Positions 10,686-20,832 of a stretch of 64,000 bases of DNA are shown here, piece after piece (the first letter of the stretch is position 1; the number at the start of each line of letters is the position of its first letter). The notes below the pieces were generated by a model, which was given only the letters and a program-made list of their open reading frames with translations, had not been told where the DNA came from and made no database searches. This DNA is from Sthenelais limicola (Eukaryota > Annelida > Polychaeta > Phyllodocida > Sigalionidae). The stretch lies in the NCBI GenBank assembly GCA_942159475.1, contig OW804094.1, positions 23,039,323-23,103,322 of the forward strand, written 5' to 3'. Position numbers and translations under genes: made by a program.

Positions 10686-10734
10686 ATCTCAGCCTGGGTA
10701 GTATTCTCATTACACTTCCACTAAACCATCACAT

Positions 10735-10969
10735 GGGTCAGATTCACAGAAAAACTACAATTGGCCGCTGTACACATTTACTAAATTCTACTAAATTACC
10801 CTGCAATGTGGTCAATACTAGTTAAATTCGGGTATAGTCGGCATTGCATTGATTCTAGCAATCTGTTTGGTTAGGTTGAACTGCATTTTGAGCTTTATTC
10901 TCGTCTGAAATTTGGTTTATTTGAGAAGATTGGCGAAGTTGAATTGTACATTTTCTGCAAATCTGACCC
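10735..10969 (+). mobile_element. A-family MITE, copy A10 (subfamily I)
   Basis: 235 bp, 49 bp from A9 and in inverted orientation to it. Left TIR has a TTCACAG change. Flanks ACAT and TCAT. Confidence 0.9.
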
Positions 10970-11637
10970 TCATGTAACCTCTGCCTATTCTCCCACGTAC
11001 GTGTAGAAATTGGATGCAGTTGTGTATACACACTAACTGAAAGAGTGTGAGAGCGATTGCGGCAAGCATCTTTTCCTAGAAAACTACGCACTGGGTATAG
11101 TGAGAATACTTATCATTAGATAGTTCTTGTGACTGCAGCTCTTATATTCTCCACTCTTAGAACAAGGGGTTCAAGGAAGCGGATGATCTGTCGCTCTTTT
11201 TCAATCGGTTAAATTTTGGTTTGTTTTCTCCGAAGACATTATTCCAAGTTGAAGATTAACATTTATGTGTGATATTGAAGCGTGGTATTTGGGAATATCT
11301 GTATTTGGTACCACCAAAGGAAAGGAACTTAAGTTATGTATCATGAATGATTTCTCATCTCATCCCATTATCATGTAACATACTACAAGTTTACCTAAAT
11401 GTCTTTATATATTTGTATTATCTAAATCTTATTTGATAATGATTAAGAAACTAAGTAAGTCTAGAAGCATGTAAGTCTAGTAAATTGACCACAATTGATT
11501 TGTGAGAGTGTATCTGTTTTGATTTCCCTGAATAAAAATGTTTGATGAATAAAACTCACCATCTTAATGTCATGGTGCGAACCGTTCTTTGCAATGGCCC
11601 TGACAGGAGGAGCGGTGGGTACTTGGTATGGTTATCC
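10970..11637. other. Unassigned AT-rich interval
   Basis: No window family seen. Contains AATAAA words near 11531 and 11547 but no polyA or gene-like frame next to them. Confidence 0.5.
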
Positions 11638-11841
11638 ACTCTATGTATAAACCCTCAGATCAGATAAGAATGGTATGTCAGCCTACTTCGCTAATCGGTT
11701 TTCTCGCCTAGGACTCGGCGTTCTAATGGGAACATAATGACATTTTGCGGTCTTAATGGAATTATAATGGCATTTTGCGGTTTTGAGGCAAGAGGCTTTC
11801 CCTTCGTTTGAAGGGACTCTCTCAACGTTGGGCCAAGACTG
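11638..11841 (-). mobile_element. B-family MITE, copy B4
   Basis: 204 bp with a perfect 4-bp duplication TATC (11634-11637 and 11842-11845). Ends CACTCTATG and CCAAGACTG. Confidence 0.92.
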
Positions 11842-11957
11842 TATCATGGATGAGAAGCATACCAGACACTATTCCATGAATTTATATTTCTTTGTTTTTG
11901 CTGTATGTTTTTCGGTCAATAAAAGGCAGTCCAAAATCTCCATGGAATGAAAGAGCC

Positions 11958-12173
11958 CAGTCTAGGCCCAAAACCTCTCAGATCAGATAAGAATGACATG
12001 CCAGTGATTGGACGCCTACTGCGCTAATGACTTTTCGTGCCCAGTAATAGGCGTCCTAATGGGATTATGATACTATTTTGCGGTCCTAACGGGATTATAA
12101 TGGCACTTTGCCGTTTCGAGCGAGAGGCTTTGCCTCAGTTTGAAGGGACTCTCTCATCTTTGAGCCTAGAAAC
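11958..12173 (-). mobile_element. B-family MITE, copy B5 (second subfamily)
   Basis: Second B subfamily: GCCTACTGCGCTAATGACTTTTC, TTTCGAGCGAGAGGC and a GAGCCTAGA end. The outermost bases at the right are degenerate; flanks GAAAGAGCC and GAAAGAACC are similar over nine bases. Confidence 0.82.
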
Positions 12174-12360
12174 GAAAGAACCACTTGTTCCACTAGTGAA
12201 TCAATCTGTCGATGGTGAGAGTTATGGGAGGACGAGTGGTGATGGGTGCGTGGTATAGTGCTATTGGTGCTGCTGGTGCTATCAGGGTGGGGGTATATAA
12301 ACTGTGGACACTTTTTATGGGGTATTTTAGTGGTCATGCGGGGGTGATGGTGCCGTCGAC

Positions 12361-12442
12361 ATATTACCATGGAGTCATGGAGGCATGTTTTTAAACATAT
12401 ATTCTATCTCCCCAGTCGATCTGTTATTACGAAACCTCATAC
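12361..12442 (+). repeat. Tandem duplication unit, first copy, beside A11
   Basis: 82 bp (ATATTACCATGG ... ACCTCATAC) repeated almost unchanged at 12680-12759. A11 lies exactly between the two copies. Confidence 0.92.
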
Positions 12443-12679
12443 GGGTCAGATTTTCAGAAAATGTACAATTCAACCTTCGCCAATCTTCTCAAATAACCCA
12501 AATTTCAGACGAAAGTAAAGTTCAAAATACAGTTCAACCTGACCAAACAGATTGCTAGAATCAATGCAATGCTGAATATACCCAAATTTACCTTGTATTG
12601 ACCAAATTGCAGCCTAATTTTGCAGAATTTACTAAATGTGTAGAGGCTGCCAATTGTACATTTTCTGAAAATCTGACCC
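12443..12679 (-). mobile_element. A-family MITE, copy A11 (subfamily I), at a duplication junction
   Basis: 237 bp, standard ends. Flanks ATAC and ATAT at the boundaries of the 80-bp direct repeats on either side. Confidence 0.92.
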
Positions 12680-12759
12680 ATATTACTATGGAGTCATGGA
12701 GGCATGTTTTTAAACACACATTCTATCTCCCCAGTCGATCTGTTATTACGAAACCTCAT
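12680..12759 (+). repeat. Tandem duplication unit, second copy
   Basis: Matches 12361-12440 with only a few substitutions (ACTATGG for ACCATGG; ACACACA for ACATATA), so the duplication is recent. Confidence 0.92.
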
Positions 12760-13153
12760 CCCACTTCTCCGCGTCTTCTCTCCATCAAATCTAATCAGGA
12801 AATCTGACTTGGATTTATACGTAGAAAGGAGCGAGTTTTTTTTTTAGCTTTTTTTTTTGTTTAGAATTGCGCAAGGTTTACAGAGAATGATTTAGTCATT
12901 CGTCTTCCAATAATTCTTTGGATTGGGTATTGCAACACCTATTCTGCGAGTCCTGAGGATCGTAGTTAGTATTAAAAAAAAAGAAAATTGGACAATTGGA
13001 CGAAGTTTCACAAAACAAATATATCAACCAACATTTAGACATCTAGACAATTTAACTTTAATCTATTTAATGAAGGAACAAGGAATGGACAAATGAGTAA
13101 AACAAGTCTACACAATCTAATGAACAATATATGTCAGGTATAACATAGCATGT
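12760..13153. other. Unassigned AT-rich interval
   Basis: T-runs at 12837-12860; nothing else recognised. Confidence 0.5.
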
Positions 13154-13388
13154 GGGTCAGATTTTCAGAAATTGTACAATTGGCAGCGGTACACATTTAG
13201 TAAATACTGCTAAATTAGGCTGCAATTTAGTCAATACTAGGTAAATTCGAGTATATTTGGCATTGCATTGATTCTAGCAATCTGTTTGGTTAGATTCAAC
13301 TGTATTTTGAACTTTATATTCGTCTGAAGTTTGGGTTATTTGAGAGGATTGGTGAAGGCGAATTGTACATTTTCTGAAAATCTGACCC
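13154..13388 (+). mobile_element. A-family MITE, copy A12 (subfamily I)
   Basis: 235 bp, perfect ATGT duplication. Confidence 0.94.
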
Positions 13389-13509
13389 ATGTATGATACA
13401 CTTGCGATCATTGATTAATTCTAAGGTCTGAACATGGAAACTCTTTTTTAGATGTATGTCATCTAACATAAAACTCCTAGGACCTATTGCAAATCAAAAT
13501 TCAATATGA

Positions 13510-13772
13510 GCCTATGTTCAGCATGGGATATTTACCAATGCTCTAATGGCAATATCCATATATTATACATGTTTCCATGACGTAGGTGCCAATCTTTCCC
13601 ATCATGCATTTGGTTTTCAAAGAGCACTTATACAATATATGATATAGGTGAAAACATTCTTGAAAATTTGGATAAAAATGTTGCCGAATATTTGTATATC
13701 CGGTTTCAACATAATCCATCCCAGCATGCACTGCAGTAGACCTGCGCAGTGGCACATGCAACTCCCCTATTG
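13510..13772 (-). mobile_element. C-family MITE, copy C2
   Basis: Starts in CCTATGTTCAGCATGGG and ends GGCACATGCAACTCCCCTATTG. Just downstream (13812-13836) TCTAGATTCAAAATGGCGGC from the opposite end of C reappears, so the locus is rearranged. TGACGTCA lies at 13778-13785 between them. Confidence 0.78.
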
Positions 13773-13890
13773 ATATGTGACGTCACCACATGAATTATGC
13801 CAGAGTCATGCCAATCTAGATTCAAAATGGCGGCGATCACTAATCTCGTAATCTGCCAAAAGGATTGTCTGGGGATGAATAATGATTTCT

Positions 13891-13973
13891 GCAAATAGTC
13901 AAGGGTGGGATTCCTCCTGGCTGTAGCGTATACATGAGTAAGGTATCAGGACTGTCAGCTACATTGTCACATT
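13891..13973 (+). repeat. Duplicated unit holding the empty site for A13
   Basis: 83-bp unit GCAAATAGTCAAGGGTGGG ... CATTGTCACATT. The adjacent copy (13974-14292) is the same sequence with A13 inserted after GCAAATAGTCAA. Confidence 0.92.
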
Positions 13974-13985
13974 GCAAATAGTCAA

Positions 13986-14220
13986 GGGTGAAATCGCCAG
14001 AAAATGTACAATTCGCCTTCACCAATCCTCTCAAATAACCCAAAATTAAGACAACAATAAAGTTCAAAACTCAGTTCAACATAACCAAACTGATTGCTAG
14101 AATAAATGCAATGCTGAATATACTCGAATTTACCAAGTATTGGCCAAATTGTAGCCTAATTTAGCAGAATTTACTAAATGTGTACAGCTGCCAATTGTAC
14201 ATTTTCTGAAGATCTGACCC
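13986..14220 (-). mobile_element. A-family MITE, copy A13 (subfamily I), filled site
   Basis: 235 bp. Right end of the GGGTGAAATCGCC type. Duplication TCAA / TCGA, confirmed by the unfilled sister copy just upstream. Confidence 0.95.
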
Positions 14221-14292
14221 TCGAGGGTAGGATTCCTCTTGGATGTAACGTATATGAGTAAGGTGACAGGACTGTCAGCGACATTGTCACAT
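14221..14292 (+). repeat. Remainder of the duplicated unit after A13
   Basis: Continues the second unit (GGGTAGGATTCCTC ... CATTGTCACAT) after the right-hand target copy. Confidence 0.9.
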
Positions 14293-15036
14293 GAAGGATG
14301 ACAGTCCCTCTTTATCATTCTTACATCTTTGTCAATCGTTTCCCACGAAACTCCTGAATCATATATATTTAAATATATTATATACATCTGCAAGGAATGC
14401 TGTAAAAACGAAAGTCTCGCTGTGATAGGTGTTATGAACGACCTGTTGTAAACACCATTGTGTTGTATTGTAGAATGTGGTATAATTGACTGCTGTTAAA
14501 CACCATCTTCATTAATAATTAGGTTGTAGACATGTTTGTTTGTTTAGTTATATGAACATAAAAAAGTTTGTGTGTATGGTAGTAAAGGTGAGATACATGA
14601 TACTTAATGATATTTGGCAACGCATGAAAGAAAAAACACATAAGTGGTTATGCGTATTTTTTGTAAATTATATTAAATGATGTGACCAATAAAAACATTT
14701 AAAACAAAATTATGATTAAAAGTGGACCTTTCACTATTATTAACTGAACCTATGATGTAGCTGAGCGTTTAGTATTAAAGTTCCACATTTAAAAGCAGAA
14801 GATTGATATTCCTATAAATAAAAAGGGTCTTCCATAAGTGTGCTAGCTAATGGGATAATGTATAAAAGAATAATAACATGTTTACCCAGATATTCAGCTT
14901 CTACCCAAGTGCAATTACTTAATTACCTTAATCTGTGGCCAATGCTGTTCTAATTAAGCATGACAAGGACAGTTAGGACAAACATTTCAAAAACTATATC
15001 TTAATATATTGCATTTTTATGGACTTGGAGCTTAAA
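14293..15036. other. Unassigned AT-rich interval
   Basis: About 740 bp with no window repeat, RNA gene or coding signal recognised. Confidence 0.5.
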
Positions 15037-15236
15037 CAGTCCAGGGTACAAACCCTCAGATATGATAAGAATGGCATGTCAGTGATTAGATTCCTACTTC
15101 GCTGATCGGTTTCCTGGTCTAGGACTAGGCGTTCTAATGGGAATGCATAATGACATTTTGCGGTCTTCATGAAATTATAATGGCGAGAGGGTTTCCCTTC
15201 GTTTGAAGGGACTCTCTCAACTTTGGGCCTAGACTG
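15037..15236 (-). mobile_element. B-family MITE, copy B6
   Basis: 200 bp, ends CAGTCCAGG and CCTAGACTG; about 20 bp of the interior (the CACTTTGCGGTTTGAG region) is missing. No intact duplication. Confidence 0.87.
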
Positions 15237-15382
15237 AGCTCAATCAACTCCACTGAAAACGAAAGACGACTGCAAGAGTTCCAGTAACAGTAAAAGCCCC
15301 CCATGCAGTGGGTCTTATTATTCACCCGAACTATTCTAAAGATTCCGTCTAAAGCTGTCACTTGTCCCCAAGCTAGCCTTGT

Positions 15383-15617
15383 GGGTTAGATCTTCAGAAA
15401 ATGTACAGTTCACCTTCACCAATCCTCTCAAATAACCCAAATTTCAGACGATAATAAAGTTCAAAATACAGTTCAACCTAACCAAACAGATTGCTAGAAT
15501 CAATGCAATGCCAAATATACCCGAATTTACCTAGTATTGACCAAATTGCAGCAGAATTTAGCAAAATTTACTAAATGTGTACAGCTGCCAATTTTACATT
15601 TCCTGAAAATCTGACCC
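15383..15617 (-). mobile_element. A-family MITE, copy A14 (subfamily I)
   Basis: 235 bp, GGGTTAGATC end variant. Flanks TTGT and TTAT. Confidence 0.91.
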
Positions 15618-16250
15618 TTATATCTCTGGGAGAAGAACAAGCTAGTATCATCCCTTATATATGCCGGGGAAAATACATTACTCTTACCAGTAAGGCATAA
15701 CTCCGGATATAGGGGATGGGGGCTGAGGGTATGCTGTAATCTGTTTTGTTTAACATGTCCCTAAGATGCCCCTTCCTTAGGCCAACAAACAGCCTTTTTT
15801 TAAACAAAACAAAAACCTTTGAGCTTGCCTGTTTTGTTTATGATATTTTTTTGTTTTTCTTTTGTTTTTACGAAAGAAGCTAATTAAAGTCCGTTATTTT
15901 GAGACTCACTTTCGATGCTATAATAAATTCGATCGATCCATGCAAGGAAATTAGAGGGAATATATGGGACTGGGGGCTGAAGCTGTCTAAAATATTTTCA
16001 TTCTTACCATGGATTACTTGGGACAATAGACTGCATGGCTTGTGTTACGGTAGTTGTTATACCTATTAGCGTTAATAATAATCTCATCAAAAGTATCACA
16101 CTTCCACATGAATATTTCTTCAAAATATCTTCAAAAAAGTCTTAAATTGCATTCATTTCACACTTTGATGCAAACCAGATCAATGCAGAAATAATTTAAC
16201 AGTTTGGGAAATATTTCAATGGATTCAAGGGGGTTTGGACCCCGTTAGTA
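15618..16250. other. Unassigned interval
   Basis: T-rich central part (15795-15870); no recognised repeat or gene. Confidence 0.5.
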
Positions 16251-16466
16251 CAGTCTAGGGCCAAACCCTCAGATCAGATAAGAATGGCATGTCAGTGGTG
16301 ATTAGACACCTACTTCGCTCATCGGTTTCCTAGCCTGGGACTCGGCGTGCTAATGGGAATATAATGACACTTTGCGGTCTTAGCGAATTATAATGTCACT
16401 TTGTGGTTTGAGGCGAGAAGCTTTCCCTACGTTTGAAGGGACTCTCTCAACTTTGGGCTTAGACCG
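16251..16466 (-). mobile_element. B-family MITE, copy B7
   Basis: 216 bp with a perfect AGTA duplication (16247-16250 and 16467-16470). Confidence 0.93.
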
Positions 16467-16470
16467 AGTA

Positions 16471-16570
16471 ACCCCCCACGCTCTCACATACCCCCCACCC
16501 CGCTCCCACTACCCCTACTACCCCCACTACCCCCACCCCCACCCCACTACCCCCACTACCCCTCCGCCAA
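16471..16570 (+). repeat. C-rich low-complexity tract
   Basis: Repeats of CCCCCACTAC and CCCCACCCC directly after B7. Confidence 0.85.
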
Positions 16571-16822
16571 CGTCAAGAGATCCAACAGTGAACATGTGAC
16601 CTCAGAAGTCAGAAGTTTCCCTTCCCTTGCAGAAATTGATCCTATTTTGTAATCCAAGCGACAAAGCAGGGCACTTATGCCTTTCTCCCGGGCACAAATC
16701 TAAAAAGATGCATAGTATATATTCTTTTCAAATTCTCAGCTTGACTTACGAGTTATGTTTGTTTATTTTGAGACTAAAAAGGGAACACATGTTGAGGTTG
16801 ACGTGACCGAAGGACACTTACA

Positions 16823-17310
16823 ACTGCTAAAACAATTGGTGTTTCCAGACAGACCATTCCCACTATTTGGGTCAGATTTTCAGAAAATGTACAATTCAAC
16901 TTCGCCAATCTTCTCAAATAACCCAAATTTTTGGACGAAAATAAAGTTCAAAATAAAATTCAACCTAACCAAACGGATTGTTAGAAACAATGCAATGCCG
17001 AATATACTCGAATTTACCTAATATTGACCAAATTGCAGCGTAATTTAGCAGAGTTTACTAAATGTGTACAGCTGCCAATTGTACATTTTCTGAAAATCTG
17101 ACCCATTTACATCCTTTGCTAGTGTGTTCAAACAAACGAATGTATTTCGGACACAGAAGTTAAAACGAAAAAGTTAAATATTTCAAGAGAGAAATCAAGT
17201 ATCGTAGAAGTATTATAATTGGGAGTTGGCTTAACAAATGTCATACTTTGCTTGATCATAAAATGATCTTGGTGGAAAGATCGATAATAAAATAAAAGAC
17301 CTAATAAAAA
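16823..17310 (+). repeat. 488-bp tandem duplication, first unit
   Basis: Begins ACTGCTAAAACAATTGG, contains A15, and recurs at 17311-17779. The two units differ by few substitutions and small deletions. Confidence 0.93.
16869..17104 (-). mobile_element. A-family MITE, copy A15 (subfamily I)
   Basis: 236 bp, perfect ATTT duplication (16865-16868 and 17105-17108). Confidence 0.94.
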
Positions 17311-17779
17311 ACTGCTAAAACAATTGGTGTTTCCAGACAGACCCTTCCCACTATTTGGGTCAGATTTTCAGAAAATGTACAATTCAACTTCGCCAATCTT
17401 CTCAAATAAACCAGATTTCAGACGAAAATAAAGTTCGAAATAAAATTCAACCTAACCAAACGGATTGCTAGAAACAATGCAATGCTGAATATACTCGAAT
17501 TTACCTAGTATTGACCAAATTGCAGCAGAGTTTACTAAATGTGTACAGCTGGCAATTGTACATTTTCTGAAAATCTGACCCATTTACATCCTTTGCTAGT
17601 GTGTTCAAACAAACGAATGTATTTCGGACACAGAAGTAAAAACTAAAAAGTTAAATATTTCAAGAGAGAAATCAAGTATCGTAGAAGTATTATAACTGGG
17701 AGATGGCTTAACAAAAGTCATACTTTGCTTGATCATAAAATGATCTTGGTGGAAAGATCGATAATAAAATAAAAGACCT
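17311..17779 (+). repeat. Tandem duplication, second unit
   Basis: Second copy of 16823-17310, including A16. Both contain the same downstream ATTTACATCC flank, so the MITE was already there when duplication occurred. Confidence 0.93.
17357..17581 (-). mobile_element. A-family MITE, copy A16 (duplicate of A15)
   Basis: 225 bp through internal deletion of about 10 bp where A15 has GCAGCGTAATTTAGCAG. ATTT duplication retained. Confidence 0.93.
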
Positions 17780-18109
17780 TCTTTATAATAATTAATAAAT
17801 GACAATAATAGTTAACTACCAAACCGCATATTAGTCACAATAAGCATGCAGTCAGGTGGAGCCCTGGTTTAAGTGTTTTCATGTGATCGCTCTAATGATA
17901 ATGTGGTTATATTACATCAGCATTTTCAGTTATTAACGACAAACAACAATTTACCAAATTTACTCATTGTTTGAGCTATTTTGGTCAAATGACTTGGAGA
18001 GCCATTCAGAATTTATCGGTGGGGAATATGGATCTTCATAATGAGCTGTCACTAATGAGTGAAAACTGCTGTAATATATTTGGAACTGAGACAAAAATAC
18101 AGCAGGACC
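17780..18109. other. Unassigned AT-rich interval
   Basis: Nothing recognised. Confidence 0.5.
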
Positions 18110-18305
18110 CGTTGCATAATAAATGTGTCCTTAAGATTTTCTTTCCTTAGCTATATTACCTTGCTAAGCAGCTGGTAAGGAAGTTTTGCGTAAGGAACTG
18201 GTAATACAGCGAATGTTAATTATCATTCCTACCGTAGAGATCCTCTATCTAAGCGAGGAAATATAGCTTAACAAGGAACATTTTAGATAAGGATTTCTCA
18301 TGTTC
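18110..18305. mobile_element. Putative foldback MITE G
   Basis: Starts GGACCCGTTGCATAAT. Its two halves contain rough inverse copies of TTAGCTATATTACCTTGCTAAG and CGAGGAAATATAGCTTAAC. The terminus resembles that of element H (CCCCGTTGCATAAC). Only the left end is clear. Confidence 0.4.
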
Positions 18306-18539
18306 TATAGCTAGACACAGCAGTTGAAGACCATGGTTATTCTGTATTGAATTATCACCATTATTACCATTATCTTGATATGGAAATAAGCTCTATTGAT
18401 TGTAACATTCAGTTATACTGTGCATGCCTGTCTATGATTCAGTTAGCATTTTACAGAAGATTGGCTGAATAAAGATTCTAAATAAAACAAATTACAGAAT
18501 CACCTGGCCATAACTAATTTAGCAGGATATCACACTAGC

Positions 18540-18866
18540 AATAGGGGATGTACTTGTGCCACCGCGCATGTCTGGTATAGTGTATCAGTTCAGGTTTGAG
18601 ATACAAATATTTAACAGCTTTTTTCTCGAAGATTGCAAGAATGTTTACACCAATACCATAGCATGTATGAATGATCTATACAAACTAAATGCATGATGGG
18701 GAAAATGGAGCCTTGTTTTATGAAACCACAGATGGCTATTTACATGAGATGACTGTTAAATATCCCATGCTAAACATATCATGTTTTCTATAGCTTTTAC
18801 ACTAACATACATCCCCTAATTCCTTACGAATCAAGATTCAAGATGGCGGACATGCAAGTCCCCTAT
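18540..18866 (+). mobile_element. C-family MITE, copy C3
   Basis: 327 bp, AATAGGGGATGTACTTGTGCC to AAGATGGCGGACATGCAAGT + CCCCTATT. TAG occurs on both sides. Confidence 0.87.
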
Positions 18867-18961
18867 TTAGCAGAATCAAGATTCAAGATGGCGGACATTC
18901 AAGATGGCGGACATTCAAGATGGTGGTCATTCAAGATGGCGGACATGTAAGTCTCCTATTT
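18867..18961 (+). repeat. Amplified C terminus with four ATGGCGG boxes
   Basis: The C right end is repeated after C3: CAAGATGGCGGACATT occurs in tandem at 16-bp spacing (motif starts near 18886, 18901, 18917 as ATGGTGG, and 18933) and closes with a second CTCCTATTTAGCAGAAT. Confidence 0.9.
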
Positions 18962-19488
18962 AGCAGAATGTCGCATATAAAGCGTTCTTACCACATTGAC
19001 CTGCTATTCAAACTTCCCCAGTAAGGTGGAATACCTGGGAGGAGCAGAATTTTCTGCTATGTGCCTCATTAGCTATTCTCTGTATTATGAATCTAGTTGT
19101 CACTGTTTATGTTGTTGTATGCTCATGATTATTCCCACAGGGATGGTTGGAAGAACTGCTTATAGCAGAAACTGTAAACCTATTTCTTAGGAAATAAAAA
19201 TAAATCTGATACTGGGAATTGTCGATCTGACTTGTGGTCTCTGACGACAAGCTGGTCACAGCAGTTACACAGTTTACACCACAGAACAGCAGAAACACAA
19301 GTTTGGAACAAGAAGATTCTCCCCCTGCTAGTACTTGAGTGCAGACAGGATGTCTGCAGGGGAACAGGCCTATACCTGCTTGACTACATCAAGGGGCTGC
19401 TATCGGTCTATATGCTGTATAATTGTAGAACAGCTGAGAGGAAAAGTCAACACTGTCACAGGAAACACTGCCACCCACCTGACCATCA
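18962..19488. other. Unassigned interval
   Basis: Nothing recognised. A long open frame from 19232 runs through the following MITE and has no recognisable domain; not called as a gene. Confidence 0.5.
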
Positions 19489-19715
19489 GGCTCAGATTTT
19501 CAGAAAATGTACAATTCACCTTCACCAATCCTCTCAAACAACCCAAATTTCAGACGAAAATAAAGTTCAAAATACAGTTCAACCTAACCAAACAGATTGC
19601 CAGAATCAATGCAATGCCAAATATACTCGAATTTACCTAGTATTGACCACATTTCAGCCGAATTTACCAAATGTGTACAGCTGCCAATTGTACATTTTTT
19701 ATGAAAATCTGACCC
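19489..19715 (-). mobile_element. A-family MITE, copy A17 (subfamily I)
   Basis: 227 bp, left terminus eroded to GGCTCAG, small internal deletion at the CAGCC-AATTTA stretch and a T insertion in the right TIR. Confidence 0.88.
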
Positions 19716-20243
19716 ATGAGAATGAAGCAGGGAAATCCCGCCAACCTTACCAATCCCCACATCCCTCTCCTTCTAACTTCTTACCATCCCCCCGCTTTAC
19801 ATACATGCATACCGCACACTACAGCTGATGCACTGAGATTGCTTACACTTATAAACCTCCTTCAGGGATATGCTTACTAAGCTTAAAGTGCCTTTAACAA
19901 ACAAACAATGGTTTTATTTTCGTGTTCTGCAACACAGTTTGTGCTCTTGTCTTGCTACTGTTTGACTGGCTGCTTTTACAAGCAGACCTCCTCCTCCTTC
20001 TTCTCCTCCTCCTTCTCCTTCTTCTTCTTGTTCCTAGCCCAGTGGTAAGAGTAGACTTAGATTAAATACTTTTACTTCTGTTGACACCACAACTTAAGCT
20101 TCTTCACTAGTTGAGTTTGCTGGCTGTTTAAGTACAAGGGACACCATCTCCGACTACATAACACAGAGATATTTAGGTTTTTGGTCTGAGTATGAAATGA
20201 TGTGGTTCAGAGCAGAGAGACATGTTCACTTGTTGCAGCTTTT
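19716..20243. other. Unassigned interval with a CTT/CTCC microsatellite
   Basis: A CTCCTCCTTCTTCTCC tract spans about 19986-20032. Otherwise nothing recognised. Confidence 0.6.
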
Positions 20244-20471
20244 GGGTGAAGTCACCAGAAAATGTACAATTCACCTTCACCAATCTTCTCAAATAACCCA
20301 AATTTCAGACGAAAATACAGTTCAGAATACAGTTCAACCTAACCAAACAGATTGCTAGAGTCAATGCAATGTCAAATATACTCGAATTTACCAAGTATGA
20401 CCGAATTGCAGCTTAATTTAGCAGAGTTCTACATACAGCTGCCAATTGTACATCTTCTGAAAATCTTACCC
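20244..20471 (-). mobile_element. A-family MITE, copy A18 (subfamily I)
   Basis: 228 bp, GGGTGAAGTCACC right-end variant. Duplication TTTT on both sides. Confidence 0.9.
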
Positions 20472-20649
20472 TTTTGCCATTTTTGGTTGTATTTCAGAGT
20501 TCATATGTGATGTGGTCCAGAGAATTGTGCAGAGCTAGACATTCCTGCACATTGTATGAATAGATTGCAGATGCAAGATATACTTATGATAATTTGAATC
20601 ATTAAATCGCCTGCGGCCAACACAGGGAACTTCATAGATAATTTATTTT

Positions 20650-20694
20650 CCCCATTCTCCTCAATCACCATGAGGAGAATGGGGGGGGGGGGAT
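20650..20694. other. Perfect 14-bp hairpin plus G-run
   Basis: CCCCATTCTCCTCA (20650-20663) pairs perfectly with 20671-20684 around a 7-base loop and is followed by further G residues. Not a bacterial terminator context. Confidence 0.8.
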
Positions 20695-20760
20695 TAAAGT
20701 AAAGCTAAAATGTGATGCATCTATGGCTATGCCCAGTGTTTATATGCATGTTCTCTATAG

Positions 20761-20832
20761 TCCCCTATGGTCAAGTGGCTAGCGTGTAATACTGCCAATC
20801 TGGATATTGTGAGGTCGAGTCCCAGAGCAGAC
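20761..20832 (+). pseudogene. tRNA-like sequence (tRNA pseudogene or SINE head)
   Basis: A Pol III A-box-like TGGTCAAGTGGCTAGCG and a B-box-like GGTCGAGTCCC at tRNA-like spacing. The 3' strand does not complete an acceptor stem against TCCCCTA, and the anticodon and T stems are degenerate, so it is unlikely to be a working tRNA. A short T-run follows. More probably the head of an old tRNA-derived SINE. Confidence 0.5.

Noticed and set aside
19232..19828. 198-codon plus-strand frame
   Set aside because: Its second half runs through A17 and flanking low-complexity sequence; the first half shows no known domain.
20761..20832. Functional tRNA gene
   Set aside because: Acceptor, anticodon and T stems do not pair; only the promoter-box-like words are kept.
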